64,000 bases of DNA from Nocardioides sp. YR527 (GCF_900101045.1 NZ_FNFN01000008.1:229099-293098); one strand, 5' to 3'. Shown: positions 46,525 to 54,906, counted from the stretch's first letter. The notes: generated by a model not told the origin, from the letters alone. Program-made: numbers and translations.

Positions 46525-47288
46525 TGCTGTCGCTCTCCGAGGTGTCCGTCGGCCTCGCCGGCCACCCGATCCTGCACCGCGTCTCGACCTCGGTCTCCCC
46601 CGGTGAGGTGGTCGCGCTCGTCGGCCCGAACGGCGCAGGAAAGACCACTCTGCTCTCGGTGATGGCCGGCGACCTGGCCCCCTCTGCCGGGACCGTCACG
46701 CTCGACGGCACCCCGTTGAGCGCCTGGAAGCAGCTCCCCCTGGCCCGCCGCCGCGCCGTGCTCCCCCAGGAGCACCGGCTCGCCTTCGGGTTCCGGGCCG
46801 CCGAGGTCGTACGCATGGGCCGGGCGCCCTGGGCGCGCACCGCCTCCGAGGCGGCGGATGACGAGGTCGTCGCCTCGGCGATGGCTCGCACCGACATCGA
46901 GCCGCTCGCCTCGCGGACGTTCCCGACATTGTCGGGCGGTGAGAAGGGACGTACGTCGTTCGCGCGGGTGCTCGCCCAGACCACGCCGCTGGTTCTGCTC
47001 GACGAGCCCACCGCGGCCCTCGACCTGCGGCACCAGGACCAGGTGCTGGCCGAGGCCCGCCGGCTCGCCAGCGGCGGCTCGGCAGTGGTCGCGGTGCTGC
47101 ACGACCTGTCCGTGGCAGCGGCGTACGCGGATCGCATCGTCGTCCTCGCCGCCGGCGAGATCGTCGCCGACGGGCCGCCCCGTGAGGTCTTGGACGCAGA
47201 CCTGATCGGGACGGTCTACGAGCATCCGGTCGACGTCATCGAGCACGACGGCCGGTTGCTGGTCGTCCCCAGCCGTATCCATCCGTAA
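46524..47288 (+). CDS. hmuV: Haemin ABC transporter ATPase HmuV (254 aa)
   Basis: A cytoplasmic ABC ATPase: Walker A GPNGAGKTT, signature LSGGEKGRTSFARVLAQ, Walker B LVLLDEPTAALD and the H-loop VLHDLS. It is slightly unusual in reading EKGR where QQR is common. It powers HmuUT haem import. The start overlaps the hmuU stop. The next gene, a surface protein, begins 19 bp after the stop. Confidence 0.94.
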   Translation: MLSLSEVSVGLAGHPILHRVSTSVSPGEVVALVGPNGAGKTTLLSVMAGDLAPSAGTVTLDGTPLSAWKQLPLARRRAVLPQEHRLAFGFRAAEVVRMGRAPWARTASEAADDEVVASAMARTDIEPLASRTFPTLSGGEKGRTSFARVLAQTTPLVLLDEPTAALDLRHQDQVLAEARRLASGGSAVVAVLHDLSVAAAYADRIVVLAAGEIVADGPPREVLDADLIGTVYEHPVDVIEHDGRLLVVPSRIHP

Positions 47289-47307
47289 CTCCCGATCAGG
47301 ACCTCCC

Positions 47308-48396
47308 ATGACCTCCCGCCTCCTCGCCGCCTCCGCGGCAGCCACCTGCCTCGCGCTCCTCTCCCTGCCGGTCTCCCCCGCCTCGGCCGCGGCCCGCGTC
47401 ACCATCGCCGGCCCCTCGGGGCAGGCGGTGGCCGACAGCGCCCGGGCGACCACGGTCACCGTCTCGGGCAACGGCTTCCAGTCGATCAAGAACGGTCACG
47501 GCGGCGTCTACGTCTTCTTCGGGACCGTCAAGGGCACCTGGCAGCCCTCCCGAGGCGGCCAGACCGGCCGCGACTACTTCTACGTGCCCGACAGCGAGGC
47601 GAAGAACAACGCCGGCTACCAGCGGTACGTCGCCTTCCCCGGCTCCGACACCGGATCGGCCGCCAACGGCGGGCGGATGAGCGCCGACGGCAGCTGGTCG
47701 ACCTCGCTGGTCATCCCCGGCGCGAGCTTCCAGGCCGTCGACCGTGCCGGCCGGGCGACCACCATCGACTGCCTGAAGGTCACCTGCGGAGTGATCACCG
47801 TCGGGGCCCACGGGGTCACCAACGCCAACAACGAGACCTTCACCCCGGTGTCCTTCCGGAGCAGCGGCGCGACCCCGGCCACTCCGCAGGCCTCCGCGAC
47901 CGCACCGACCTCACCCGCAGCCTCGGCGTCCCCGGCCCCCTCCGTCGCACCGGCCGCACCGGCCGCGCCGGCCGCGACCGGGAAGCCGAAGGCCGAGGTC
48001 GACCGCACCACCGCGGTCATCGGACGAGTCCTCTCCTTCACCGGGTCCGGGTTCACCCCCGGCGAGCAGGTCACCGCGACCTTCGACGACGGCGTCGCCG
48101 CGGTCGGACCGCTGCAGGCGGGCACCGGCGGCGAGGTCGCCGGCGTGCTGCAGCTGCCCGCAGACACCGTCGCCGGCACCCACACCCTCCGCCTCAGCGG
48201 CGCCGCCTCCGGTGCACAGCCGGAGGTCTCCTTCGGGGTGGCGAGTCCCGTCGCCGCCACGACCTCGCAGCCGTGGCTGGAGCAGAACCTCCCTGCGTAC
48301 GCCTTCGCGGGCGCTGGTCTGCTTGTGCTGATCGGCGCCGTGACCTTCTCGATCGTGGTCTCGCGGAGGCGGCGGGCGGCGGCCTCGACGATTTGA
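47308..48396 (+). CDS. Anchored surface protein of the haem operon (362 aa)
   Basis: A signal peptide (to about 28) is followed by a beta domain (about 28-190; VTVSGNGFQ, GGVYVFFGTVKGTW). It aligns with the middle domain of the secreted HtaA-Ig protein at 39376-41325, although this protein has no HtaA domain. An IPT/TIG-like domain (VLSFTGSGFTPGEQVTATF) comes next, then a C-terminal helix and basic tail. LPAYAFAG just before the helix is faintly like a sorting signal. It is the last gene of the hmuTUV unit. A haem-surface accessory role is inferred; it may be HtaC-like. Confidence 0.65.
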   Translation: MTSRLLAASAAATCLALLSLPVSPASAAARVTIAGPSGQAVADSARATTVTVSGNGFQSIKNGHGGVYVFFGTVKGTWQPSRGGQTGRDYFYVPDSEAKNNAGYQRYVAFPGSDTGSAANGGRMSADGSWSTSLVIPGASFQAVDRAGRATTIDCLKVTCGVITVGAHGVTNANNETFTPVSFRSSGATPATPQASATAPTSPAASASPAPSVAPAAPAAPAATGKPKAEVDRTTAVIGRVLSFTGSGFTPGEQVTATFDDGVAAVGPLQAGTGGEVAGVLQLPADTVAGTHTLRLSGAASGAQPEVSFGVASPVAATTSQPWLEQNLPAYAFAGAGLLVLIGAVTFSIVVSRRRRAAASTI

Positions 48397-48400
48397 GGCC
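48381..48400 (+). terminator. Small hairpin at the end of the haem operon
   Basis: GGCCTC (48381-48386) pairs with GAGGCC (48395-48400), overlapping the stop codon. CAATCTTT follows. It is only 6 bp, so a terminator call is tentative. Confidence 0.4.
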
Positions 48401-48713
48401 CAATCTTTGCGATCCCGACCCAGTGGAACAAACCGGGCACAGACTTCATACGCCCGATCCATATCGGGGACCGACGCCGGGACGTTCGTCATTTCCACCC
48501 CGAAATCGGCCCCCGTCACGACCTGTTACCGCCGAAGTTACGGGCGAAATTGTGTGACCTCGGGCATCGCTCCAGCGCTAGGCGACGACGAATCGACGTG
48601 GCTAGACTCCCCGCTTCGTCACGGCGAGTCACAGCAACCGGGGGGCTGCAGAGGCTGACTTCCACTCGTCGTGCCCTGTCATCGACAGTTATCAACACCA
48701 TTGGAGAAGTCAC
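48401..48713. other. Intergenic region upstream of the first anchored secreted protein
   Basis: No gene was recognised. Two direct repeats, GTTACCG (48525-48531) and GTTACGG (48537-48543), are 12 bp apart and could be a response-regulator site (weak). GGAG at about 48703 serves the TTG start at 48714. Confidence 0.4.
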
Positions 48714-50021
48714 TTGCGCTCCCCACTCTCGGTCCGCGGAGCCGCCCTTGTTGCGGCGACCGCGATGATCGGTCTTTCCGTGACCGCGGCCCCGGCGACT
48801 GCGGCGGAGAAGCCCCAGGCCAAGGCCTCGTCGGTCGCACTGACCGTCAACGTCTCTGACAAGGTCAAGGTCGACACCGGTCGCTACACCGCCACCTACA
48901 ACGGCAAGAAGACCGTCAACTCGGGCACCAACAAGCCCGCTCTGCCGCTCCTCGCCGGCGACCAGCAGCTGCTCTCTGTCGGCGTCTTCGCCCAGGACGC
49001 GGCCGCCGCCCTCCAGAACGGCACCGTCTACTCCGGCGCCTGCTCGGCCCTGGCCGGCAAGGGTGCGACCCTGGTCGCCATCGGCGACGGCTCCAGCTGC
49101 GTGAAGCCGGGCGAGGCCGTCACCGTGAACCTCGCCGAGCTCAACCTGCAGAAGCTGGGCGCCACCACCGACTACCTGCTCAACGATCAGAGCAAGTCGG
49201 TCCACGTGAAGCTCGGCCCGGTCAACGACCTGGTCCAGACCATCGTCTCCGGCGTGCTCTCCAAGGTCGGCGGTCTCTCGGTCGGTGTCGACCTCGACGC
49301 CGCGGAGAGCACCTGTATGGCGCAGGGCTCGGACTTCAAGGGCAAGACCCAGCTCAAGAACGCCGCCGTCACGGTCAACGTCCCCGGCAAGGGCGACATC
49401 AAGGTCGCCGACCTGCCGACCAACCCCAAGAAGAACACGACGGTCGTCCCCGACCTCTCCCCGGTGACCGACGCCGTCCTCGGCCGCGTCGACACGCTGC
49501 TCCAGTCGGGCCTGAAGAGCAAGATCGCGCCGGGCGTCCTGGACGTCTCGATCCGCATCGACCTGATCGAGCACATCAAGGAGCAGCTCGCTGTCCTGCT
49601 CAAGGGCATCGAGACCGACCTGGTCAAGCTCACGATGAACAAGCAGGACAAGACCGCCAAGTCGCTCGAGGTGTCCGCCCTGGACATCAAGGTCCTCGAC
49701 GCCGTGAAGAAGATCGGCGCCCCGACCGCGGCCAACGTCGCCATCGGCACCAGCACCTGCGGCACCAACGGCCTCACCTCCTCCGAGGAGAAGGCCGCGG
49801 CCAGCGGTGACAAGAAGAACGTCGACGTCGTCGTCTCCGGCGACAAGTCCGACCCGGACACGAGCGTCCAGGTCAAGCCCGACAACGCCCCGGCCAACGC
49901 CGAGCTCAACCTGCTCTCGTCCCCGGCCGCCAAGGGCGGGTTCGCCGCCGGCGCGCTCGTGCTGCTCGTCGCCGCTGCTGCCGCCACCCGGTGGTTCCTG
50001 CTGCGCCGCGCGCACGCCTGA
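48714..50021 (+). CDS. Anchored secreted protein, paralogue A (435 aa)
   Basis: A signal peptide (to about 29, ATAAEK) is followed by a secreted body that starts SSVALTVNVSDKVKVDTGRY. It contains a conserved cysteine pair context (GACSAL; GDGSSCVK) and NVAIGTSTCGTNG, and ends in a hydrophobic helix and RRAHA. Related in sequence to the protein at 51175-52416. It resembles actinobacterial choice-of-anchor proteins. The TTG start has GGAG 8 bp upstream. The function is unknown; it is probably cell-surface or matrix. A strong terminator follows at 50049. Confidence 0.72.
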   Translation: MRSPLSVRGAALVAATAMIGLSVTAAPATAAEKPQAKASSVALTVNVSDKVKVDTGRYTATYNGKKTVNSGTNKPALPLLAGDQQLLSVGVFAQDAAAALQNGTVYSGACSALAGKGATLVAIGDGSSCVKPGEAVTVNLAELNLQKLGATTDYLLNDQSKSVHVKLGPVNDLVQTIVSGVLSKVGGLSVGVDLDAAESTCMAQGSDFKGKTQLKNAAVTVNVPGKGDIKVADLPTNPKKNTTVVPDLSPVTDAVLGRVDTLLQSGLKSKIAPGVLDVSIRIDLIEHIKEQLAVLLKGIETDLVKLTMNKQDKTAKSLEVSALDIKVLDAVKKIGAPTAANVAIGTSTCGTNGLTSSEEKAAASGDKKNVDVVVSGDKSDPDTSVQVKPDNAPANAELNLLSSPAAKGGFAAGALVLLVAAAAATRWFLLRRAHA

Positions 50022-50048
50022 TCCGCTGTAGCACCCGCAACACCCGTA

Positions 50049-50089
50049 CCCCGGGCCAAGGCTTCGCGCCTTGGCCCGGGGTCCGTTTT
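50049..50089 (+). terminator. Strong terminator, 14-bp GC stem with T-run
   Basis: CCCCGGGCCAAGGC (50049-50062) pairs perfectly with GCCTTGGCCCGGGG (50068-50081). TCCGTTTTG follows. It ends the paralogue A transcript. Confidence 0.92.
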
Positions 50090-50198
50090 GTCCCTGGTCC
50101 TGGGCGGCGCGCCTGCGTGCCACCCGCCGCGGGATCCGGGAAAGTTGAGCCGCCCCCGATGCTCCCCAGAGCTCTTCCCCAACTCTCTGGAGTCCCCC

Positions 50199-51071
50199 AT
50201 GCTGCGCCCCTTGGCGACCCTGTTCGCCGCTGCCCTCCTCTGCTCCGGCTGCGCCGAGATCTCCGAGCCCGACACCGCCGTCCAAGCCGGATACGGCGCC
50301 GACAGCGGTGAGGAGGTCAGCCTTCCGCTGACCGAGGCCATCGCCAAGCTCCCCGTCGCCAAGGAGGTCACCTCCGGCTACGACCGGGAGAAGTTCAACC
50401 ACTGGGTCGACGCTGACGGCGACTGCCAGGACGCCCGCACCGAGGTGCTCCTCGAGGAATCGAGCAAGAAGGCGCGCGGCAGGTGCGACGTGACCAGCGG
50501 CGCGTGGCTCTCCACGTACGACGGGGTCACCCTCAAGCGCCCCGGCGGCCTCGACATCGACCACATGGTCGCGCTCAAGGAGAGCTGGGAGTCCGGCGCC
50601 AACGCGTGGACCGACGAGCAGCGGGAGGCGTACGCCAACGACCTCGGCGACCCGCGCGCGCTCATCGCCGTGACCGCCGCGACCAACCGCAGCAAGGGCG
50701 ACCAGGACCCGGCCGACTGGATGCCCGACGCCACGAGCTACCACTGCACGTACGTCGCCGACTGGGTCGCGGTGAAGATCCGCTGGAGCCTCTTCGCCGA
50801 CCGCGCGGAGAAGGCCGCGCTCGAGGACATCGCGGCAGGCTGCGACAACCCCGAGATCACCGTGCGGCTGGCCGGGCCGGCCCAGGGCGACTCGGATCAG
50901 GGCGACTCGGATCAAGGCGATGCTCCCGAGGGCGGCTCGGGTGAGGACCCCCGCTTCGACACCTGCGCGAAGGCGACCGCGAAGGGTTACGGGCCCTACC
51001 GGAAGGGCCGCGACGCCGAGTACGAGTGGTATCGCGACGGCGACAAGGACGGCACGGTCTGCGACAGCTGA
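50199..51071 (+). CDS. Secreted HNH (GmrSD-type, DUF1524) nuclease lipoprotein with Excalibur domain (290 aa)
   Basis: The lipobox is LLCSGC (Cys about 17). The HNH region GGLDIDHMVALKESWESGAN gives the catalytic aspartate/histidine of DUF1524-type nucleases, with the asparagine in AATNRSKGDQDP. A short acidic DQGDSDQGD linker leads to an Excalibur calcium-binding domain ending DGDKDGTVCDS. It likely degrades extracellular nucleic acid near the wall. The ATG at 50199 has GGAG 6 bp upstream; the longer frame (50088) is not preferred. The gene sits between the two anchored paralogues. Confidence 0.86.
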   Translation: MLRPLATLFAAALLCSGCAEISEPDTAVQAGYGADSGEEVSLPLTEAIAKLPVAKEVTSGYDREKFNHWVDADGDCQDARTEVLLEESSKKARGRCDVTSGAWLSTYDGVTLKRPGGLDIDHMVALKESWESGANAWTDEQREAYANDLGDPRALIAVTAATNRSKGDQDPADWMPDATSYHCTYVADWVAVKIRWSLFADRAEKAALEDIAAGCDNPEITVRLAGPAQGDSDQGDSDQGDAPEGGSGEDPRFDTCAKATAKGYGPYRKGRDAEYEWYRDGDKDGTVCDS

Positions 51072-51174
51072 TCCGACACCCGGATTCCGCAGGTCAGAAG
51101 CGATACCCCAGCCCGTAACGTACGAGGCTCCTCCTCCGTTGAGTGTGACGAACGTCAAAGGGAGGGAAGTTCAC

Positions 51175-52416
51175 GTGCGCACAACACTCATCGCGCGGGG
51201 AGCCGCGGTGGCGGCCGCGGCCGCCATGGTTGCCTTGTCAGCCGCACCTGCGAGCGCCGCCACGGTGTCGCAGGCGTCCGCCACCGCGCTGAGCCTCGAG
51301 CTCGCCGGCACCGGGGCGACCGACTCGGGCACCTATGCCGTCACCAACGACGGCACCACCGAGTCCGCCGAAGGCACCAACGAGCCGCTCATCACCGCGC
51401 TCGGAGGCCAGGATGCGATCCAGGTCGGGACGCTGGCCCAGGACGCGGTCGCCAAGCGCAACGCCACCTCGGCCGCGTGCTCCGGCATCGCCGGCGACGG
51501 CGCGACCCTGGTCGCGGCCGGGTCCGGGGACTGCCTCAGCGGCGGCGACAACATCTCGCTCGACGCTGCCAGCCTCGACTTCAGCAACCTGGAGGTGATC
51601 CGGTCCGACCTCTTCCAGGGAGCCGACAGCCAGCTCCAGGAGCTCGGCAAGCCGGTGCAGGACCAGATCACCAGCGCGCTCGCACAGCTTCTGGCTCCTC
51701 TGGTAGACGGGTTGGACGGCGCCGGCATCTACGTCGACCTCGGCGCCGTGCAGAGCAGCTGCACCGCCGACGACGACACCGCCTCCGGCGACAGCACGAT
51801 CGCCGAGTCCTCGGCCTACGTGGTCATGCCCGGCGGTGATCGGGTCACCCTCGTCGACCTGCCGGTCGAGCCCGCCGTGAACCAGAAGGTCGTCACCGAC
51901 CTGTCCGGAGTGGTCGACGCGATCATGGCCGGTCTCCGCACCCAGCTCACCCAGGGCCTCGACGGTGCGCTCGCCGACCTCACCCAGGTCACCGACGCGA
52001 TCCAGAAGCAGGTGCTCGCCACGCTCCTGACCTCGCTCGAGGAGCAGCTCGCCCCGCTCGAGGACAACGTCCTCGACATCACCCTCAACGCCCAGGACAC
52101 CTCCCCGGGCGCGATCACGGTGACCGCGCTCGACGCGAAGGTCCTCCCGGCGGCCGAGGCGTTCGTCGGCGGCAGCCTGGCGCACCTCACCATCGGCACC
52201 AGCAGCTGTGGCCCGAACAGCCCGGTCACGAAGACGGTCGTCAACAACCCGCCCAAGGCGGACAACCCGCCGGCCTCGGTCCCGACCGTCGTGACCGCCG
52301 GCATGGAGAGCTACGACGACGGCAGCGCCGGACGCATCGCGCTCGTCACCCTGCTGCTCCTCGCAGCCGCGGGCGCCGGTGTGGCGACGTACGTCCGCAT
52401 GCTGCGGCGTGGCTGA
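51175..52416 (+). CDS. Anchored secreted protein, paralogue B (413 aa)
   Basis: A signal peptide (to about 25) is followed by a body paralogous to the protein at 48714-50021 (shared NEPLITALGGQ-type and LTIGTSSCGPN-type stretches), and a C-terminal helix (IALVTLLLLAAAGAGVATYV) with MLRRG. The GTG at 51175 has GGGAGGGAAG about 7 bp upstream. Its end overlaps the start of the class F sortase gene, so the two are coupled. There is no LPXTG motif before the helix; SYDDGSAGR occupies that place. Confidence 0.72.
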   Translation: MRTTLIARGAAVAAAAAMVALSAAPASAATVSQASATALSLELAGTGATDSGTYAVTNDGTTESAEGTNEPLITALGGQDAIQVGTLAQDAVAKRNATSAACSGIAGDGATLVAAGSGDCLSGGDNISLDAASLDFSNLEVIRSDLFQGADSQLQELGKPVQDQITSALAQLLAPLVDGLDGAGIYVDLGAVQSSCTADDDTASGDSTIAESSAYVVMPGGDRVTLVDLPVEPAVNQKVVTDLSGVVDAIMAGLRTQLTQGLDGALADLTQVTDAIQKQVLATLLTSLEEQLAPLEDNVLDITLNAQDTSPGAITVTALDAKVLPAAEAFVGGSLAHLTIGTSSCGPNSPVTKTVVNNPPKADNPPASVPTVVTAGMESYDDGSAGRIALVTLLLLAAAGAGVATYVRMLRRG

Positions 52417-52999
52417 CACCTCTGTTGACTCGCCGCCGCGGCTCGCCGCGGCGGCGAGCAGCCTCTGGACAGCACTGGTCGTGCTCGCCGTCGCGATGGT
52501 GCTGGCCGGGCTGTTGTGGCCCAGTGGCAGTGCCGCGGTGGAAGTGCCACCCGGTGCCCCGCAGCGCCTCGAGCTGCCCGGGCTGAACACGAAGGCGAAG
52601 GTCGTCCCGATCCGACTCAAGGGCGAGGTCCTCGACCCGCCGCGCAACCCACGCGAGATCGGCTGGTGGGTCGGGAGCGCCAAGCCGGGCTCGGCACAGG
52701 GTCAGACCGTGGTCACCGGCCACACCGTGCACACCGGTGGCGGCAGCCTCAACAAGCTCGACCACATCGAGAAGGGGCAGGAGGTCGACATCGTCACCAA
52801 GGACGGGACCTTCCAGCACCAGGTCGACTCCGTCGAGGTGCTCAGCCGCAAGGAGCTGGCTGAGCAGGCCCAGCGCATCTTCGGGCAGGATCACGGCGAC
52901 GGCCGGCTGGTGATCATCACCTGCACCGACTGGAACGGCTCGGGCTACGACAGCAACATCGTCGTGCTGGCTCATCGATTCAACGAGCTACCTTCGTGA
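52409..52999 (+). CDS. Class F-like sortase (196 aa)
   Basis: An N-terminal membrane anchor (LWTALVVLAVAMVLAGLLW) precedes a sortase domain with catalytic His in VVTGHTVHTGGGSLNKLD, catalytic Cys in LVIITCTDWNG and Arg in VVLAHRF. Sortases cleave a sorting signal and attach proteins to the wall. The GTG at 52409 overlaps the paralogue B stop by 8 bp. No LPXTG-bearing protein is seen in the window, so its substrate is open; the coupled paralogue is a candidate despite lacking the motif. A giant hairpin follows at 53001. Confidence 0.9.
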   Translation: MADTSVDSPPRLAAAASSLWTALVVLAVAMVLAGLLWPSGSAAVEVPPGAPQRLELPGLNTKAKVVPIRLKGEVLDPPRNPREIGWWVGSAKPGSAQGQTVVTGHTVHTGGGSLNKLDHIEKGQEVDIVTKDGTFQHQVDSVEVLSRKELAEQAQRIFGQDHGDGRLVIITCTDWNGSGYDSNIVVLAHRFNELPS

Positions 53000-53000
53000 C

Positions 53001-53073
53001 GCCGAGTCGGCGCATCTGACCCCGTGTCTGGCGAAGCGAAGCGAGCCAGAGGGGTCGGATGCGCCGACTCGGC
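53001..53073. terminator. Large imperfect palindrome of the GCCGAGTCGG family
   Basis: GCCGAGTCGGCGCATC (53001-53016) pairs perfectly with GATGCGCCGACTCGGC (53058-53073). Inner stems GACCCC/GGGGTC and CTGGC/GCCAG continue the hairpin, about 27 bp in all. It separates convergent sortase and groES genes, like the related hairpins at 4688 and 6738. Confidence 0.85.
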
Positions 53074-53079
53074 AGTAAA

Positions 53080-53406
53080 TCAGAGATACAACCCAGTAGA
53101 TTCGTCCGCGATCCGCTCAGCCGCAACGGCATGCACGTCACGCTCACGCATGAGGATGTAGACCTCTCCGGCGACCTCGACCTCCGGCTTGTCGTCGGCG
53201 TCGAAGAGGACCCGGTCACCGATCTCGACGGCGCGCGCGTGCGGACCGACCGCGACGACCCGTGACCAGGTGAGCCGCCGGGCCGCGCCCATGGCGGCCG
53301 TCGCCGGGATGACGATGCCACCCGAGGAACGACGCTCACCGGCGTCGGACCCGACCTCGACCAGCACCCGGTCGTGGAGCATCTTGATGGGGGTCTTGTC
53401 GGTCAC
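53080..53406 (-). CDS. GroES co-chaperonin paralogue (108 aa)
   Basis: A Cpn10 fold: LHDRVLVEVGSDAGERRSSGGIVIP (mobile loop region about 24-35), VVAVGPHARAVEIGDRVLFD and EVYILMRERDVHAV. It is slightly longer than the usual 97-100 residues. GroES caps the GroEL folding cage. No groEL is adjacent, so this is a stand-alone copy or the only groES far from its partner. The gene is intact, with the ATG at 53406. Confidence 0.88.
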   Translation of the reverse strand: MTDKTPIKMLHDRVLVEVGSDAGERRSSGGIVIPATAAMGAARRLTWSRVVAVGPHARAVEIGDRVLFDADDKPEVEVAGEVYILMRERDVHAVAAERIADESTGLYL

Positions 53407-53436
53407 GTCCGTCGTTGCCTTGCCGGTGGGGAGTGG

Positions 53437-53694
53437 TCAGTTGGCCTTGGAGATCTTACGCAGCGTGGCCATGAGCACGACGGTGCCCACCACCCCGCCG
53501 ACGGTCTTGGCGATGTTGCCCATCCTCGGCTCGCCGGAGACCGGGTCGACGTAGACCGCCTTGAAGGCCGCCACCTGGCGCTGGACGATCGTCTTGGGGC
53601 TGCCCCGGTAGATCAGCTCGTCGATGGTGCCGGCGAGCCGCTCACGGATCTCTTCGATCTCGGACTCGAGCGAGGAAGTCTGGTCCTTGGACAT
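53437..53694 (-). CDS. DUF3618 small membrane protein (85 aa)
   Basis: The N-terminal SSLESEIEEIRERLAGTIDEL is a charged helix and TIVQRQVAAFKAVYVDP a linker. A C-terminal helix (IAKTVGGVVGTVVLMATLRK) looks membrane-inserted. This is the DUF3618 pattern common in actinobacteria, of unknown function. It lies 31 bp upstream of the groES copy in the same orientation. Confidence 0.83.
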   Translation of the reverse strand: MSKDQTSSLESEIEEIRERLAGTIDELIYRGSPKTIVQRQVAAFKAVYVDPVSGEPRMGNIAKTVGGVVGTVVLMATLRKISKAN

Positions 53695-53775
53695 GCGCAG
53701 ACCTTAGCAACCGGCGTACGTCCACTGCGTGCTCCACCGCTGCGGTTCGCTCGATCTCTTGGGTAGGTTGGCATC

Positions 53776-54246
53776 ATGACGCGTCTCGAGCCGGGCGATG
53801 TTGCCCCCGACTTCACTCTTCCCGACGACACCGGTGCGGAGGTCTCGCTCAGCAGCCTCCGCGGCCGCAAGGTGATCGTCTACTTCTACCCCGCTGCGAT
53901 GACCCCCGGCTGCACCAAGCAGGCTTGCGACTTCACCGACTCGATCGACTCGCTGAAGGCCGCCGGCTACGAGGTCGTCGGCGTATCCAAGGACAAGCCC
54001 GCCAAGCTCGCGAAGTTCCGCGAGCGTGACGGGCTCACCATCACCCTGGCCTCCGACGAGGACCTCTCGGTGCACAAGGCGTACGACGCCTACGGCGAGA
54101 AGAAGCTCTACGGCAAGGTCGTCGAGGGCGTCATCCGCTCGACGTTCGTGGTCGACGAGGAGGGCAAGATCGAGGTCGCGCAGTACAACGTCAAGGCGAC
54201 CGGACACGTCGCCAAGCTCCGCCGCGACCTCGGCCTCGCCTCGTAG
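53776..54246 (+). CDS. bcp: Thioredoxin-dependent peroxiredoxin Bcp (156 aa)
   Basis: A PrxQ/BCP protein: the peroxidatic cysteine in MTPGCTKQACDFTD (Cys46) with the resolving cysteine five residues on. The thioredoxin fold begins LEPGDVAPDFTLPDDTGAEV. It reduces hydrogen or organic peroxides with electrons from thioredoxin. It is an intact cytoplasmic protein of normal length, divergent from DUF3618. Confidence 0.94.
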   Translation: MTRLEPGDVAPDFTLPDDTGAEVSLSSLRGRKVIVYFYPAAMTPGCTKQACDFTDSIDSLKAAGYEVVGVSKDKPAKLAKFRERDGLTITLASDEDLSVHKAYDAYGEKKLYGKVVEGVIRSTFVVDEEGKIEVAQYNVKATGHVAKLRRDLGLAS

Positions 54247-54248
54247 GT

Positions 54249-54653
54249 CTACTGCTGGTCGTCGGGCTTCTTGAAGTCCGGCGGGGGAGGTACGTCCCCC
54301 GGGATCTCCTTGGGCTCGACGACCACGGGGCCGGTGTCGGTGCCCCACTTGGCACCGGTCTCCTTCAGCCACTCGCCCGCGTGGACGGCGACATCGGTCG
54401 CGGCCGCGCCGACCTGGAGCAGACCCGACAGGGCCTGGTTGCGCGGCGAGTCGGCGTCAGGCGCGGACGCCATCTCGGCCCGCTTGGCCTCGATCTGCGC
54501 CTTGAACTCGCCGGCCTTCTCGATGGTCTTCTCGCCGCCGGTGACAAGGTGAGGTGCGGACTTCACCTTGGCGTCCTCAACAGCAGGCTTGGCGCCTTCG
54601 ACGCCCTTCTGGACGCCATCGCGCCAGTTGGACGCGTTGTCCTTGAACGACAT
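54249..54653 (-). CDS. Hypothetical helical protein (134 aa)
   Basis: A soluble, Ala/Lys/Glu-rich protein with an amphipathic helical middle (KAGEFKAQIEAKRAEMASAP) and a Pro/Asp-rich tail (GDVPPPPDFKKPDDQQ). No family was recognised. It resembles small CsbD- or antitoxin-like cytosolic proteins only in size. It ends 2 bp from the bcp stop (convergent). The ATG at 54653 is plausible. Confidence 0.6.
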   Translation of the reverse strand: MSFKDNASNWRDGVQKGVEGAKPAVEDAKVKSAPHLVTGGEKTIEKAGEFKAQIEAKRAEMASAPDADSPRNQALSGLLQVGAAATDVAVHAGEWLKETGAKWGTDTGPVVVEPKEIPGDVPPPPDFKKPDDQQ

Positions 54654-54763
54654 GACTTCATCCCTTCATGGATGGGGTGTTGTGCTTCCATCCTTGAGGG
54701 TCGGGGGCCTGATGTCCATCAGGATCGCCCCTGGTACGCCCCGGGTCGGACCCGGACTCTGTG

Positions 54764-54845
54764 TGCCGAAGGCGGGACTTGAACCCGCACGCCCTGGAGC
54801 ACAGCATCCTAAGTGCTGCGTGTCTGCCAATTCCACCACTTCGGC
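54764..54845 (-). tRNA. tRNA-Leu (TAG)
   Basis: Minus strand. Acceptor GCCGAAG/CTTCGGC, anticodon stem CAGCA/TGCTG with loop CTTAGGA (anticodon TAG), a long variable arm as expected for Leu, and a T arm with TTCAAGT. CCA is not encoded. Confidence 0.94.
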
Positions 54846-54906
54846 AAGCGGCGATCAGTCTAGGGGCTGACGCCCAAACCTGACAGCCGACGGCGCAGTA
54901 CGCGCC

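Noticed and set aside
48525..48543. GTTACCG/GTTACGG direct repeat as an MtrA site
   Set aside because: The spacing is 12 bp rather than the usual 11 and only two weak copies are present; noted only as an intergenic feature.
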